Below are positions 24,131-33,201 of a DNA stretch of 64,000 bases, piece after piece. This stretch comes from SIRX01 sp965214475 (lineage in GTDB: Bacteria; Actinomycetota; Rubrobacteria; Rubrobacterales; Rubrobacteraceae): positions 1,612,001 through 1,676,000 of the forward strand of contig OZ243953.1 in assembly GCA_965214475.1 (NCBI GenBank), given 5' to 3'. How positions within the stretch are numbered: the stretch's first letter is position 1; every line of letters starts with the position of its first letter. Position numbers and translations under genes: made by a program. Below the pieces are notes generated by a model. The model worked only from the letters and a program-made list of their open reading frames with translations, did no database searches and had not been told where the DNA came from.

Positions 24131-25117
24131 CTATGGATTCAGGATAATTTTGCCGGTGGTCTTGCGGCCTTCGAGGTCGGCGTGAGCTCTTTCAGCTTCA
24201 TGCAACGGATAGGCGCCTCCGAGGGTAAGTTTCAGGTCGCCGGAGGAGATCCAACCAAGCATCTCCTGAAGGCTCGGAACAAAGAGGTCGGGACGGCTGG
24301 CTATTTGGATCAGCCAGAAACCGACCACCGAGTGGCAGTTGTTCATCAAGCTCGCCGGCACGATGCTCCCTAACTCGCCGCTCGCCGCGCCGTAGACGAC
24401 CATCCGGCCGAACACCGCGAGACATTCTAGGTTCTTCTGCAAGAACTCGTCACCGCCGACCATTTCAAGGATGACGTCGGCTCCATTGCCATCTGTGGCC
24501 TCCAGCACCTTCTCCGGCCAATCTTCTTCGGTGTAGTCGATCAGGACGTCCGCCCCGAGAGATTTCGCCAGATCCAACTTCTCCTGCGTACTCGCGGTGG
24601 CGATCACTTTTCCGGCATCCATGAGCTTCGCCATCTGTACGGCCAGCGTTCCGACCCCACCAGCCGCAGCGTGGACGAGCACGCTCTCGCCTTCTTTGAG
24701 CGCACCCGAGGTCTTGAGGATATGGTAAGCGCTGAGCCCCTGAAGAGGCGCGGCGGCGGCCTCGTCGAAGTCCAGGCCTTCGGGAAGCGGTATGAGCGAT
24801 TGGGCAGGAGCGACAGCGTACTCGGCGTAACCGCCGGCATCGAGCAGAGAGACTACCCGGTCACCGGTGCTCACGTCTTCGACGCCCTCCCCCACCTCGG
24901 AGACGACTCCTGCGACCTCGGAGCCCGGCGTGAACGGCAACTCCTGGGGAACGAGATATTGGTTGCGGCGGCGCATGGTGTCCGCGTAGTTGACCCCGGC
25001 GGAGCGAACCTCAATCAGGACCTCTCCTTCGTCCGGAGCAGGACGTTCTGAATCCGCGTACCGGAGCACCTCCGGCTCACCGAACTCCTCAACCACTATC
25101 GCCTTCATCTGTGACAC
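24131..25117 (-). CDS. Quinone oxidoreductase-like MDR protein
   Basis: A 328-residue medium-chain dehydrogenase/reductase of the quinone oxidoreductase (zeta-crystallin) subgroup, lacking the zinc ligands of alcohol dehydrogenases. Shown by RSAGVNYADTMRRRNQY, FTPGSEVAGVVSEVGEGV, and the NADPH fold VLVHAAAGGVGTLAVQMAKL. The likely start is GTG 25117 (GAGGAAT upstream), with an ATG three codons later. It is divergent from a second MDR gene. Physiological substrate unknown. Confidence 0.85.
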   Translation of the reverse strand: MSQMKAIVVEEFGEPEVLRYADSERPAPDEGEVLIEVRSAGVNYADTMRRRNQYLVPQELPFTPGSEVAGVVSEVGEGVEDVSTGDRVVSLLDAGGYAEYAVAPAQSLIPLPEGLDFDEAAAAPLQGLSAYHILKTSGALKEGESVLVHAAAGGVGTLAVQMAKLMDAGKVIATASTQEKLDLAKSLGADVLIDYTEEDWPEKVLEATDGNGADVILEMVGGDEFLQKNLECLAVFGRMVVYGAASGELGSIVPASLMNNCHSVVGFWLIQIASRPDLFVPSLQEMLGWISSGDLKLTLGGAYPLHEAERAHADLEGRKTTGKIILNP

Positions 25118-25257
25118 AGGATTCCTCTTTTCCGGTATTTTATCGCTGCAAACCAGCAGACTATATCAGCAGGATCAAAAACGCAGAGTGCTAAACTCGT
25201 TTTGCAAATAGTCGCAGCAGAGAGCAATAAAAAGTAGGGAAAGGACCTTCCAAAATT

Positions 25258-26310
25258 ATGAAAGCCGTTTTGCTCACCGGCCACGGGGGACCGGAGAAGC
25301 TGGAGTATCGAGAGGACGTACCGATACCGGAACCCGACGAGGGTGAAGTCTTGATAAAGGTCGGGGCGGCGGGCATCAATAACACTGACATCTGGACCCG
25401 CGAAGGCGCATACGGCACGGAGGATGATCCGGAATCCTCGGGTGGCTGGCGGCGGGGAGAGTCGATAGGGTTCCCGCGAATACAGGGACTGGACATCGCC
25501 GGACGTATATCCGGGGTGGGCAACGGCGTCCCGGGATCCCGTATCGACGAGCGGGTACTCGTAGACTTCGAAATCTACTCCGGCAAAGAGGAAGGTCTCG
25601 TAAACGCTGACATTATCGGGAGCGAACGGGATGGAGGATTTGCCGAGTACGTTACGGTCCCGGCGGAAAATGCCCGTGAGATAAACACCACGCTCACCGA
25701 CGAAGAGCTTGCCACCTTTCCGACGGCCTACCTTACAGCCGAGCACATGTTGAACCGGGTGCGGGTGGCGGAGGGCGAGACGATCTTCGTCACGGGCGCA
25801 TCGGGCGGCGTGGGGTCCGCGCTGGTACAGCTCGCCCGAGTACGCGGCGCGCGGGTTGTCGCGCTGGTCGGACCGGGCAAAGAAGATATGGCCCGCGACC
25901 TCGGTGCTGAGGCAGTAGTGACCCGGGGAGCGGAGAACCTCTCAGAGGCTGCGTTAGACGCCTTGGACGGGCATCAGTTCGACGTGGTAGCCGATGTGGT
26001 GGCAGGCGGTGTCTTCGCGGAATTGCTGGGCATCCTCAGGCCGCTGGGGCGCTACGTGACGGCGGGAGCTATCGCAGGTCCGATGGTTAGCCTGGACCTC
26101 CGAACCTTGTATCTAAAGCACTTGGAGCTGATCGGCTCTACCGGCGGCACGCACGAAGAATTTTCGGACCTGGTGGGCTACATAGAGACTGGAAAGATAA
26201 AACCACTTTTGGCCGGAGCCTATCCACTGTCGGAGATAAGGCAGGCCCAGGAAGACTTCAAGAAAAAGGACTTTTTCGGCAAGCTGGTTCTCGTTCCGAA
26301 TCAGGGTTAA
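25258..26310 (+). CDS. Medium-chain dehydrogenase/reductase (alcohol dehydrogenase family)
   Basis: A 350-residue MDR protein. GAAGINNTDIWTREGAYG, FPRIQGLDIAGRISGVGNGV and VTGASGGVGSALVQLARVRG (Rossmann loop) identify the fold; the catalytic-zinc Cys is replaced by Asn (NNTD), so it is probably a zinc-free reductase. Usual segments for the synthase-like 'zinc-binding dehydrogenase' C terminus follow. Encoded 14 bases before a CoA-transferase, so both may handle one acyl substrate. Confidence 0.83.
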   Translation: MKAVLLTGHGGPEKLEYREDVPIPEPDEGEVLIKVGAAGINNTDIWTREGAYGTEDDPESSGGWRRGESIGFPRIQGLDIAGRISGVGNGVPGSRIDERVLVDFEIYSGKEEGLVNADIIGSERDGGFAEYVTVPAENAREINTTLTDEELATFPTAYLTAEHMLNRVRVAEGETIFVTGASGGVGSALVQLARVRGARVVALVGPGKEDMARDLGAEAVVTRGAENLSEAALDALDGHQFDVVADVVAGGVFAELLGILRPLGRYVTAGAIAGPMVSLDLRTLYLKHLELIGSTGGTHEEFSDLVGYIETGKIKPLLAGAYPLSEIRQAQEDFKKKDFFGKLVLVPNQG

Positions 26311-26324
26311 GAAAGGAGTCGCGG

Positions 26325-27503
26325 ATGGTGTCCGACACGAAGTTACCGCTCGACGGGGTAAAAGTGCTGGACCTTTCGCGGGTATTGGCCGGTCCTTATG
26401 CGACCATGGTGTTAGGGGACTTGGGAGCCGAGGTGATCAAGGTGGAGCGTACCGGCCGCGGCGACGACACCCGCCACTGGGGACCACCTTTCGCCGGTGA
26501 AAAGGCCAATGGTGAGTCAGCCTACTTCCTCTCCGTTAACCGGAACAAACGCTCCATCATCGCGGACTTTAAGAACGAAGAAGACCTGGAAAGGATAAAA
26601 CGTCTGGCTGCGGGCGCGGACGTGCTCATAGAGAACATGCGCCGCGGAGCCCTGGGGAAGCTCGGCCTCGGATACGAAGCGTTAAAAGAGGACAACCCGG
26701 GTCTCATCTACTGCTCCATAACCGGCTTCGGTCCGGGGCCGAACGAAGATCGTCCCGGCTACGATTTTCTCATACAGGCTCGGGCGGGCGTCATGGGGAT
26801 AACCGGCCATCCCGAAGGAGGACCCACAAAGGTCGGCGTCGCCATAGCGGACATCGTCTGCGGCCTCTACGCCGCCAACACCATCCTCGCCACGCTCCAC
26901 CGTCGCAACATTACGGGAGAGGGCGCCCACATCGAAGTCCCGCTCTTCGAGAGTACTCTGAGCTGGCTCGCCAATCGCGGCCAGGAATACCTGGTTTCTG
27001 GCGAGGACAAGGGCAAGATGGGCAACGCTCACCCCACCATCGTCCCCTACGAGACTTTCGAAGCTTCCGACAAGCCTATCGCCCTCGCCGTCGGCAACGA
27101 CGCCCAGTTCCAGAAACTGTGCAAAGTTATACATCGAGAAGATTTGGCAGAGGATGGGCGCTACACCACCAACCCCGCCCGCGTCGAAAACCGTGAGGAG
27201 TTGGTGGGGATTTTGCAGGAAGAGTTCCCGAAGCGCACTGCGGAAGCCTGGATCTCTGCTATACGTGAGGCCGGAGTGCCGTGCGGACCGGTCAACAGCC
27301 TGGCGGACGTGTTCTCGGATCCACACGTACTCGGTTCAGACATCTTGCAAACGGTAGAGCATCCAACAGCGGGCGAGCTGGATCTGCTCTCTTCACCGGT
27401 AATCGTGGATGGCGAACGTCCGCTGGTGCGTTTACCGCCGCCGACGCTCGGGCAGCATACCGACGAGGTAGGGAGAAATGGTTGGGGCGAGCAGCTTTCT
27501 TGA
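26325..27503 (+). CDS. CaiB/BaiF family III CoA-transferase
   Basis: A 392-residue family III CoA-transferase. PLDGVKVLDLSRVLAGPYAT, GAEVIKVERTGRGDDTRHWG, SVNRNKRSI, CSITGFGPGP, and RPGYDFLIQARAGVMGITG with the catalytic-type Asp are all present. It resembles formyl-CoA or succinyl-CoA:dicarboxylate CoA-transferases, but the acid cannot be told. Preceded by AAAGGAG and probably co-transcribed with the upstream MDR gene. Confidence 0.87.
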   Translation: MVSDTKLPLDGVKVLDLSRVLAGPYATMVLGDLGAEVIKVERTGRGDDTRHWGPPFAGEKANGESAYFLSVNRNKRSIIADFKNEEDLERIKRLAAGADVLIENMRRGALGKLGLGYEALKEDNPGLIYCSITGFGPGPNEDRPGYDFLIQARAGVMGITGHPEGGPTKVGVAIADIVCGLYAANTILATLHRRNITGEGAHIEVPLFESTLSWLANRGQEYLVSGEDKGKMGNAHPTIVPYETFEASDKPIALAVGNDAQFQKLCKVIHREDLAEDGRYTTNPARVENREELVGILQEEFPKRTAEAWISAIREAGVPCGPVNSLADVFSDPHVLGSDILQTVEHPTAGELDLLSSPVIVDGERPLVRLPPPTLGQHTDEVGRNGWGEQLS

Positions 27504-27659
27504 CATAGGCACGTTGCTACAGCTCTCATCTTCCGCTGAAAGGGGCTTCAGGTAAGGAGACTGTACGATTGAGGTTGCCGGAGTGCAGGATCTCGGCAAA
27601 GATTTACTTTGTGCCTGCAACCTTGGACGTAGAAGTAGCCTGGAAGACCACGAGCTTGC

Positions 27660-28610
27660 TTAATCTTCAAGGACTTCTGGCCTGGGCAGCGACGGCCTCC
27701 ACAAACCCGTGACCGGGTCGATACGGCCTATCCCCAGCGTCATACCGCCGTGACGCTCGTTGTAGCGGGAGATCTCCTCCTGCGCTTCGGGGGACAGAGA
27801 TTCGTAATCTACCGGCGATGCCCGGCGGGTTACGAGATGATCGTAGAGGATCTCGCGCAGTTGATCCCGGGTGAGGTCCGGCGAGGGGTTAAGGGTTGCG
27901 TAGAGGTGTTCCAGACCATTTGTCAAGAGCGGGACGTCGAACATCTCCGGTTGCACGAAGCCGATGTACAGGCTGAGGTCCGGGACTGGCACGCCGTAGT
28001 AGGCTTCGATCAGCTCTTCCCGGTTCGGCGGCCGGCCTTTTATCCCGGCGAAGTCTACGCTCAGACGGGCTATGGTCGGATAAGGAGCGTCAGCGAACAG
28101 ACCTATCAAGAGCAGCGGGCCGTCTCCAGAAGCGGTCGCCTCGGTTAGCCTGGCGCAAGCGTCGAGCATGGGACGAAAGATCGGCTCGTCGAGCACTTCC
28201 TCATAGTCACCGTAGAAGCGCAGGCGCAAACCGGCCTCGAACATCTCCTGGTAAACAGCATCATCTGCCAGTTGCAGCAAACCGCCGAGAACGAGCCGCG
28301 TGTACTCGGAGCCGCGTTTCATGGTTTCCTGGCCGAAGCCTGGTGCCACTACGACACTCACTCCGTGGTCGAACATCATCCGTTGCAGCTCGGCTTGGCG
28401 CCGGATGACAGTCGTTAAATAGTCTGGGGCGTCGGGGTTGTGATTTTGGTGAGCGAGGTACCAGCGCCGGGTCCCGTTGAACGGCCACCCCACGACGACC
28501 GGCTCCGGGCGGGCGGCAACCCAACGCGCCACCTGCTCCGTAGACCACCGAAACCACTCTGTACTGTCTGGCACCGTAGATGTGAAACTTTCGCCCAATC
28601 CAACCCCCAT
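27660..28610 (-). CDS. Rv3378c-like diterpenoid synthase (tuberculosinol/kolavelool synthase family)
   Basis: About 316 residues, homologous by eye to M. tuberculosis Rv3378c, which turns tuberculosinyl diphosphate into tuberculosinol or tuberculosinyladenosine with a cis-prenyltransferase fold. Matching blocks are GWPFNGTRRWY, FDHGVSVVVAPGF, LRFYGDYEEVLD, GRPPNREELIEAYYG, MFDVPLLTNGLEHLYATLNP and LREILYDHL. One difference: the Asp of the PFDGTRRW block is Asn here (residue 45 from ATG 28610). A TTG seven codons earlier is an alternative start. Divergent from the class II cyclase gene. The product could be a tuberculosinol- or kolavelool-like alcohol. Confidence 0.8.
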   Translation of the reverse strand: MGVGLGESFTSTVPDSTEWFRWSTEQVARWVAARPEPVVVGWPFNGTRRWYLAHQNHNPDAPDYLTTVIRRQAELQRMMFDHGVSVVVAPGFGQETMKRGSEYTRLVLGGLLQLADDAVYQEMFEAGLRLRFYGDYEEVLDEPIFRPMLDACARLTEATASGDGPLLLIGLFADAPYPTIARLSVDFAGIKGRPPNREELIEAYYGVPVPDLSLYIGFVQPEMFDVPLLTNGLEHLYATLNPSPDLTRDQLREILYDHLVTRRASPVDYESLSPEAQEEISRYNERHGGMTLGIGRIDPVTGLWRPSLPRPEVLED

Positions 28611-28783
28611 GTGAGACGTGAAATACAGCAATGTACATTAAGCGCTGGCAGCTTACCCCTGTCAAGGTCTACAATGTGTGGGACATATTGGAACGCTGCC
28701 GGGGGGATCGTGTTCGAGAAAGCCGCTTTATATGCGCTATGCCCGTGTCATTCACAACTTGTCGACCGTAGTTAGGGGCCGCG

Positions 28784-30286
28784 ATGCGTCTCTCTGATTA
28801 CCTAGATTTCGCGGTGGGCGAACTGCTCCAGATGGAAGACGGGCAATTTATACAGCCCACCCACTATGATACGTGCTGGGCCGCTGGGTTGACCAATAAA
28901 GATGGAACGCTGGCTTACCCGGAACTACTGCCCTGGTTGATGAAACGCCAACACCCCGACGGGAGTTGGGGCAGCCAGGTTCCCTACATCCACGACCGAC
29001 TCTTGACCACGCTCGCCGTCGTATTGCTGTTGGCCCGCGTCGGGCACCGACATCAAGACCAAAAACAGCGGCTGGCCGGCGAACGCTACATCTGGCGGCA
29101 GGCGGGCAACCTACATCACGACGCCGAAAAGACGGTTGGCTTCGAGATGATACTGCCAACTCTACTTAATGAGGGACAGAAGATGGGCCTCGAACTGCCA
29201 TACGCCCAGTTGCGCCACTACGAAAGCATCCGCGCCAAGAAGCTCCGCCTCCTTCCGGAGCAGATTCTCGATGCCCACACGCCCGCGCTACATTCCCTGG
29301 AGGCTTTCGTAAGAGACGCAAATCTCGGCGATGCAGCCGACCTGTTACTCGAAAACGGTTCCATGCTCGGTTCGCCTTCGGCCACAGCCTGTTTCCTAAG
29401 CCAGTCTCCCGACTGGCAGGCACTCTATCCGGAGAGCGTTGCATACTTGGAAAGCCTGCTCGACCATCACAATATGGGACTCCCCGCTGTTGCACCATGC
29501 GACATATTCGCCCGGGCCTGGATACTCGACTATCTGCACTACGGCAACCTGCTGGACAATCACGCCGGACTTTTGAAGCCTCACTACGACTACCTCCTAG
29601 AGAACTGGCGTTCTGAAGGGGTTGGTTTCACTTCCCTCGTGTTCCCGGACGCAGACGACACCGCGATGGTGCTGGGGGTGCTCCACCGCGCCGGCTACGA
29701 TGTAGACGGAACATGCCTACTGGGCTATGAACGGGACCAACACTTCGCCGTCTACGAGCACGAGGCCGACCCATCGATAAGCGCCAACTTGCATATATTG
29801 AGGGCGCTGAAGACTATACCGGAGCGCGACCGGGAGCGGGTGCGAGACAAGATCCTCAGCTATCTTTTCCGTGCCCGCCACGACGACACTTTCTGGAGCG
29901 ATAAATGGCATGCTTCAGTGTATTATCCCACCAGCAAGGCTTTGATGATCTTGGCCCCACACGCGCCGGACATGCTGGACGACACCCTGACCTGGTTCCT
30001 CAATACGCAGTACGCCAACGGTGCCTGGGGCCAGTACATGCCTACGTTAGAAGAGACTGCTCACACTTTACTCGCGTTGCTGCACTACCATCGTACGATT
30101 CGTCCCCTACCGACCGATCCGTTGCATCAAGCCGCGCGGTACCTGATGGCCGAAGAGCGCCCATTCAATCACAACTACCCCGATTTGTGGATGAACAAGG
30201 TACTATACGCCCCCACCTTCGCAATCCGCAGCGTCATTCTGGCCTCCCTGAATCTGTATCAGGATACGTTCGGGGACCTAACTTGA
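28784..30286 (+). CDS. Class II diterpene cyclase (Rv3377c-like)
   Basis: A 500-residue protein, the same length as M. tuberculosis Rv3377c (halimadienyl/tuberculosinyl diphosphate synthase). It has the protonation motif D289-A-D-D292 (FPDADDTAMVL), two QW-like repeats (QHPDGSWGSQ near residue 62 and QYANGAWGQY near 408), TVGFEMILPTLL, SISANLHILRAL and FWSDKWHASVYYPTSKA, which align with the mycobacterial enzyme. It should cyclise geranylgeranyl diphosphate to a bicyclic diphosphate without ionising it. ATG follows AGGGG. No signal peptide. No GGPP synthase is encoded nearby. Confidence 0.87.
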   Translation: MRLSDYLDFAVGELLQMEDGQFIQPTHYDTCWAAGLTNKDGTLAYPELLPWLMKRQHPDGSWGSQVPYIHDRLLTTLAVVLLLARVGHRHQDQKQRLAGERYIWRQAGNLHHDAEKTVGFEMILPTLLNEGQKMGLELPYAQLRHYESIRAKKLRLLPEQILDAHTPALHSLEAFVRDANLGDAADLLLENGSMLGSPSATACFLSQSPDWQALYPESVAYLESLLDHHNMGLPAVAPCDIFARAWILDYLHYGNLLDNHAGLLKPHYDYLLENWRSEGVGFTSLVFPDADDTAMVLGVLHRAGYDVDGTCLLGYERDQHFAVYEHEADPSISANLHILRALKTIPERDRERVRDKILSYLFRARHDDTFWSDKWHASVYYPTSKALMILAPHAPDMLDDTLTWFLNTQYANGAWGQYMPTLEETAHTLLALLHYHRTIRPLPTDPLHQAARYLMAEERPFNHNYPDLWMNKVLYAPTFAIRSVILASLNLYQDTFGDLT

Positions 30287-30434
30287 CCGACAAGACTCCC
30301 CCGCCGCAGACGAGAACCTTCTGCTCAGACGTTGTCAAACACCCAACGCTCACCTACGCTTTCTCTCTTGTGAGATGTCCGCGCACAAAGTTCTAGCCAT
30401 ATGGCTTTTTTCAGAGTACACAGGTAATTAGACG

Positions 30435-32225
30435 ATGCTCAAAATCAACACCACGGATCCAGACCTTCAGCGTAAAGGATTTATCTTGGCGGTTGTGCTC
30501 CTCGTAATGACAGTCAGCATGGCTGCGCTGACCATATACAATTTCGTCAACACGCAATTACAGTACACAACCGAAAATTTCTCATTCCTGGCCGCTATCG
30601 GGCTGCTATTTTGGGCGAATCGGCAAGGGTACGTAAAGAGCACTAGCCTGATCACCGCAGCACTGCTGGTGCTGACGCCGCTAACGGTTCTCAACCCCGA
30701 AGATCTGGCGAGAAGTTACACCACAATGTGTATACCGATCTTTATCTTGAGCTTTTTGGTGACTCCCTGGGCAGGAGCTGCCGCCGCCGTTGTAATCATT
30801 GTCGTAACCCTGATTTCCGGTAGTGCCTCCGCCTATCTAGGCTCAATGCTCTCCCTGGCTGTCGTGGCCGTCATTGTCTACTTGTTCGCGCATAGCCTGA
30901 ACCGCGCTTACTACGAACGCTGGCATCAAGCTCTTCACGATCCCTTGACCAACCTACCAAACCGTCTTTTGTTCCTCGAACGGCTCCAGCATGCCTTGGA
31001 TAGCAACCGACAGGACGAGAGCCTGAGCGCGGTGCTGTTCCTGGATCTGGATAACTTCAAGATCATCAACGACAGCCTCGGGCACGAGGAGGGAGATAAG
31101 CTGCTGCGGATCGTCGGGCAACGTTTACAGAGGGACTCGCGCCCGACGGATACCATTGCTCGGCTGGGCGGAGACGAGTTCGCAATTCTGCTCGAAGACA
31201 TCGACAGCGTAGGAGATGCGGTGCGTGCCGCCCAGCGTATAGCCAGAGAACTACGCACGCCTTTCGACCTCCAGGGGCGGGAGCTCACCGTAACCTCCAG
31301 CATTGGAATTGCCTTGAGCGATCCCGCTTACGCACGTACGGAAGACCTGCTGCGCGATGCCGACGTGGCCATGTACCAGGCCAAAAAAGCCAAGAAGACC
31401 CACGAAGTGTTCCATCCCAGCATGTACGTACAGGTATTGGAACGCTTGAGTATCGAGGAGGATCTCAGACGAGCAATCAGCCAGAACAACCTTGAAGTCT
31501 ACTACCAACCCATAGTACGCCTCGACACCTACAAGATAGTCGGCGTCGAGGCCCTCATGCGCTGGGGAGATAAGGAGCGTGGGGTATTGCCACCCTCTGA
31601 GTTTATCCCCATTGCGGAGGATACTGGTCTGATCATTCCCGCCGGCGCGTGGGTGCTGGAGGAAGCCTGCCGTCAGGCGGAGGAGTGGAGCGAGCGGCAC
31701 GAAATTCTCTCAGAGTTGAAGATGTGCGTGAACCTCTCAGTCCGGCAGTTCCAACATCCTGGTCTGTTAGACAGCATTGAGCATATCTTGCAGGAGACCG
31801 GACTCAATGCGGGCAACTTGCACGTAGAGATCACCGAAAGCACGATGATGGATGATGAGCAATATGCCAAAAGCATACTGGGGAAGTTAAAGAACCTGGG
31901 TCTCAACGTCTCTATCGACGACTTCGGAACGGGCTACTCTTCACTAAGTTATCTCAGAGACCTCCCGGCGGATTTCCTCAAGATCGACCAAAGTTTCGTA
32001 CGAGGTCTGGAAGAAAAAACGCCGGACGCGGCGATCACCAGCCTCGTAGTAGACCTCGCGCACACACTGGGACTCGCGGCGATTGCCGAGGGTGTAGAGC
32101 GTGCCGGACAACTCACAAAGCTGCGAGAGATGGGGTGCGACCTGGGCCAGGGGTATTATTTCTCCGAACCGCTACCGGCCAAGGCAATGGAAACCCTCCT
32201 CCTCTCTGCTTCTAAACAAGTTTAG
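30435..32225 (+). CDS. Membrane GGDEF-EAL protein (c-di-GMP turnover)
   Basis: A 596-residue protein with five or six membrane spans in the first 150 residues, then a diguanylate cyclase domain and a phosphodiesterase domain. The active site GGDEF (245-249) is intact, as is EAL (372-374, GVEALMRWG); DDFGTGYSSLSYL and the late EGVE motif of active EAL domains are also present. Either or both activities are possible. The inhibitory I-site RxxD is not evident before GGDEF. Its membrane sensor has no recognised ligand domain. Separate transcription unit. Confidence 0.92.
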   Translation: MLKINTTDPDLQRKGFILAVVLLVMTVSMAALTIYNFVNTQLQYTTENFSFLAAIGLLFWANRQGYVKSTSLITAALLVLTPLTVLNPEDLARSYTTMCIPIFILSFLVTPWAGAAAAVVIIVVTLISGSASAYLGSMLSLAVVAVIVYLFAHSLNRAYYERWHQALHDPLTNLPNRLLFLERLQHALDSNRQDESLSAVLFLDLDNFKIINDSLGHEEGDKLLRIVGQRLQRDSRPTDTIARLGGDEFAILLEDIDSVGDAVRAAQRIARELRTPFDLQGRELTVTSSIGIALSDPAYARTEDLLRDADVAMYQAKKAKKTHEVFHPSMYVQVLERLSIEEDLRRAISQNNLEVYYQPIVRLDTYKIVGVEALMRWGDKERGVLPPSEFIPIAEDTGLIIPAGAWVLEEACRQAEEWSERHEILSELKMCVNLSVRQFQHPGLLDSIEHILQETGLNAGNLHVEITESTMMDDEQYAKSILGKLKNLGLNVSIDDFGTGYSSLSYLRDLPADFLKIDQSFVRGLEEKTPDAAITSLVVDLAHTLGLAAIAEGVERAGQLTKLREMGCDLGQGYYFSEPLPAKAMETLLLSASKQV

Positions 32226-32301
32226 CTTAGGCTCTGTTGGCTCCTCTGGACCCGAGACCTGGGCTACGATGTAGGCAACTATATATGAGTGGGGTGAGAG
32301 C

Positions 32302-33081
32302 ATGAGAGATGTGTTCCCGAAAAATCTGCGGGCAAAGATACGCGCCGGCGAGTACGCCGGCCCGACGAGCGGCCTCGCCGGCGGCTACGTTCAGACAAAC
32401 CTCGTGGTCTTGCCGGAGGACTATGCCTTCGACTTCCTCAAGTTCTGCGTTCGTAACCCGAAGCCCTGTCCGGTGCTGGAGGTCACGGATGTGGGCTCTC
32501 CCATCCCGGCTGTCATGGCCCCCCATGCAGACCTACGAACGGACGTTCCGAAATACCGGGTCTACGAAGAGGGAGAACTCGTAGACGAGCCAACGGACAT
32601 CCGAGACTACTGGAAGCGGGATCTCGTCTCGTTCCTTATCGGCTGTAGCTTTACCTTCGAGGAAGCCTTGCTAGATGCGGGCCTGCGGATAGCGCACCAA
32701 GACCAGTGCCGGAACGTGCCGATGTACGTGACCGGGCAGGAATGCATCTCCTCTGGCCCGTTCTCCGGACCAATGGTCGTCAGCATGCGCCCCTACAAGC
32801 CGGAAGAGATACCCGCTGCAGTAACAGCCTCGGGCCGGTATCCGACGATGCACGGCGCGCCGGTTCACGTCGGCGAGCCAGACTCCTTGGGGGTGAAAGA
32901 TCTCGACGAACCGGAGTTTGGAGAGTCCATTTCTATCGGAGAGGATGAGATCCCTGTTTTCTGGGCCTGCGGGGTTACTCCGCAGGCGGTGGCGATGAGC
33001 GCCCGCCCGCCGCTCATGATCACTCACAGCCCCGGCCACATGTTCATCACCGACCGACAAAATGCCGAATATGAAGTCTGA
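32302..33081 (+). CDS. DUF1445 family putative hydro-lyase (D-glutamate cyclase-like)
   Basis: A 259-residue member of the UPF0317/DUF1445 family (YcsI of Bacillus subtilis). Family stretches are TSGLAGGYVQTNLVVLPEDY, FLIGCSFTFEEALLDAGLRI, NVPMYVTGQECISSGPFSGP, VVSMRP and FWACGVTPQAVAMSARPPLM. The same domain occurs in mammalian D-glutamate cyclase (D-glutamate to 5-oxo-D-proline). The NRAMP-like and oxoprolinase genes that follow support a 5-oxoproline pathway. Starts at ATG after GGGGTGAG. Confidence 0.85.
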   Translation: MRDVFPKNLRAKIRAGEYAGPTSGLAGGYVQTNLVVLPEDYAFDFLKFCVRNPKPCPVLEVTDVGSPIPAVMAPHADLRTDVPKYRVYEEGELVDEPTDIRDYWKRDLVSFLIGCSFTFEEALLDAGLRIAHQDQCRNVPMYVTGQECISSGPFSGPMVVSMRPYKPEEIPAAVTASGRYPTMHGAPVHVGEPDSLGVKDLDEPEFGESISIGEDEIPVFWACGVTPQAVAMSARPPLMITHSPGHMFITDRQNAEYEV

Positions 33082-33201
33082 GATTTTGCCCTTTCTGGAC
33101 GACAAACTTTATACGTCGGGCCATTTACCGAGACATTGCAGGATGCTATTTTACGTATAGTGTTCTAATTTAATAAATAGAAGGGGGGGACGGGTAGCAG
33201 A

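Noticed and set aside
28632..28783. A promoter or operator between the divergent diterpene genes
   Set aside because: No convincing paired -35/-10 or dyad could be fixed, although a promoter region must lie here.
32226..32240. GGCTCTGTTGG considered as a further MITE end
   Set aside because: It matches only the first eight bases of the element's terminus, with no partner end or direct repeat.
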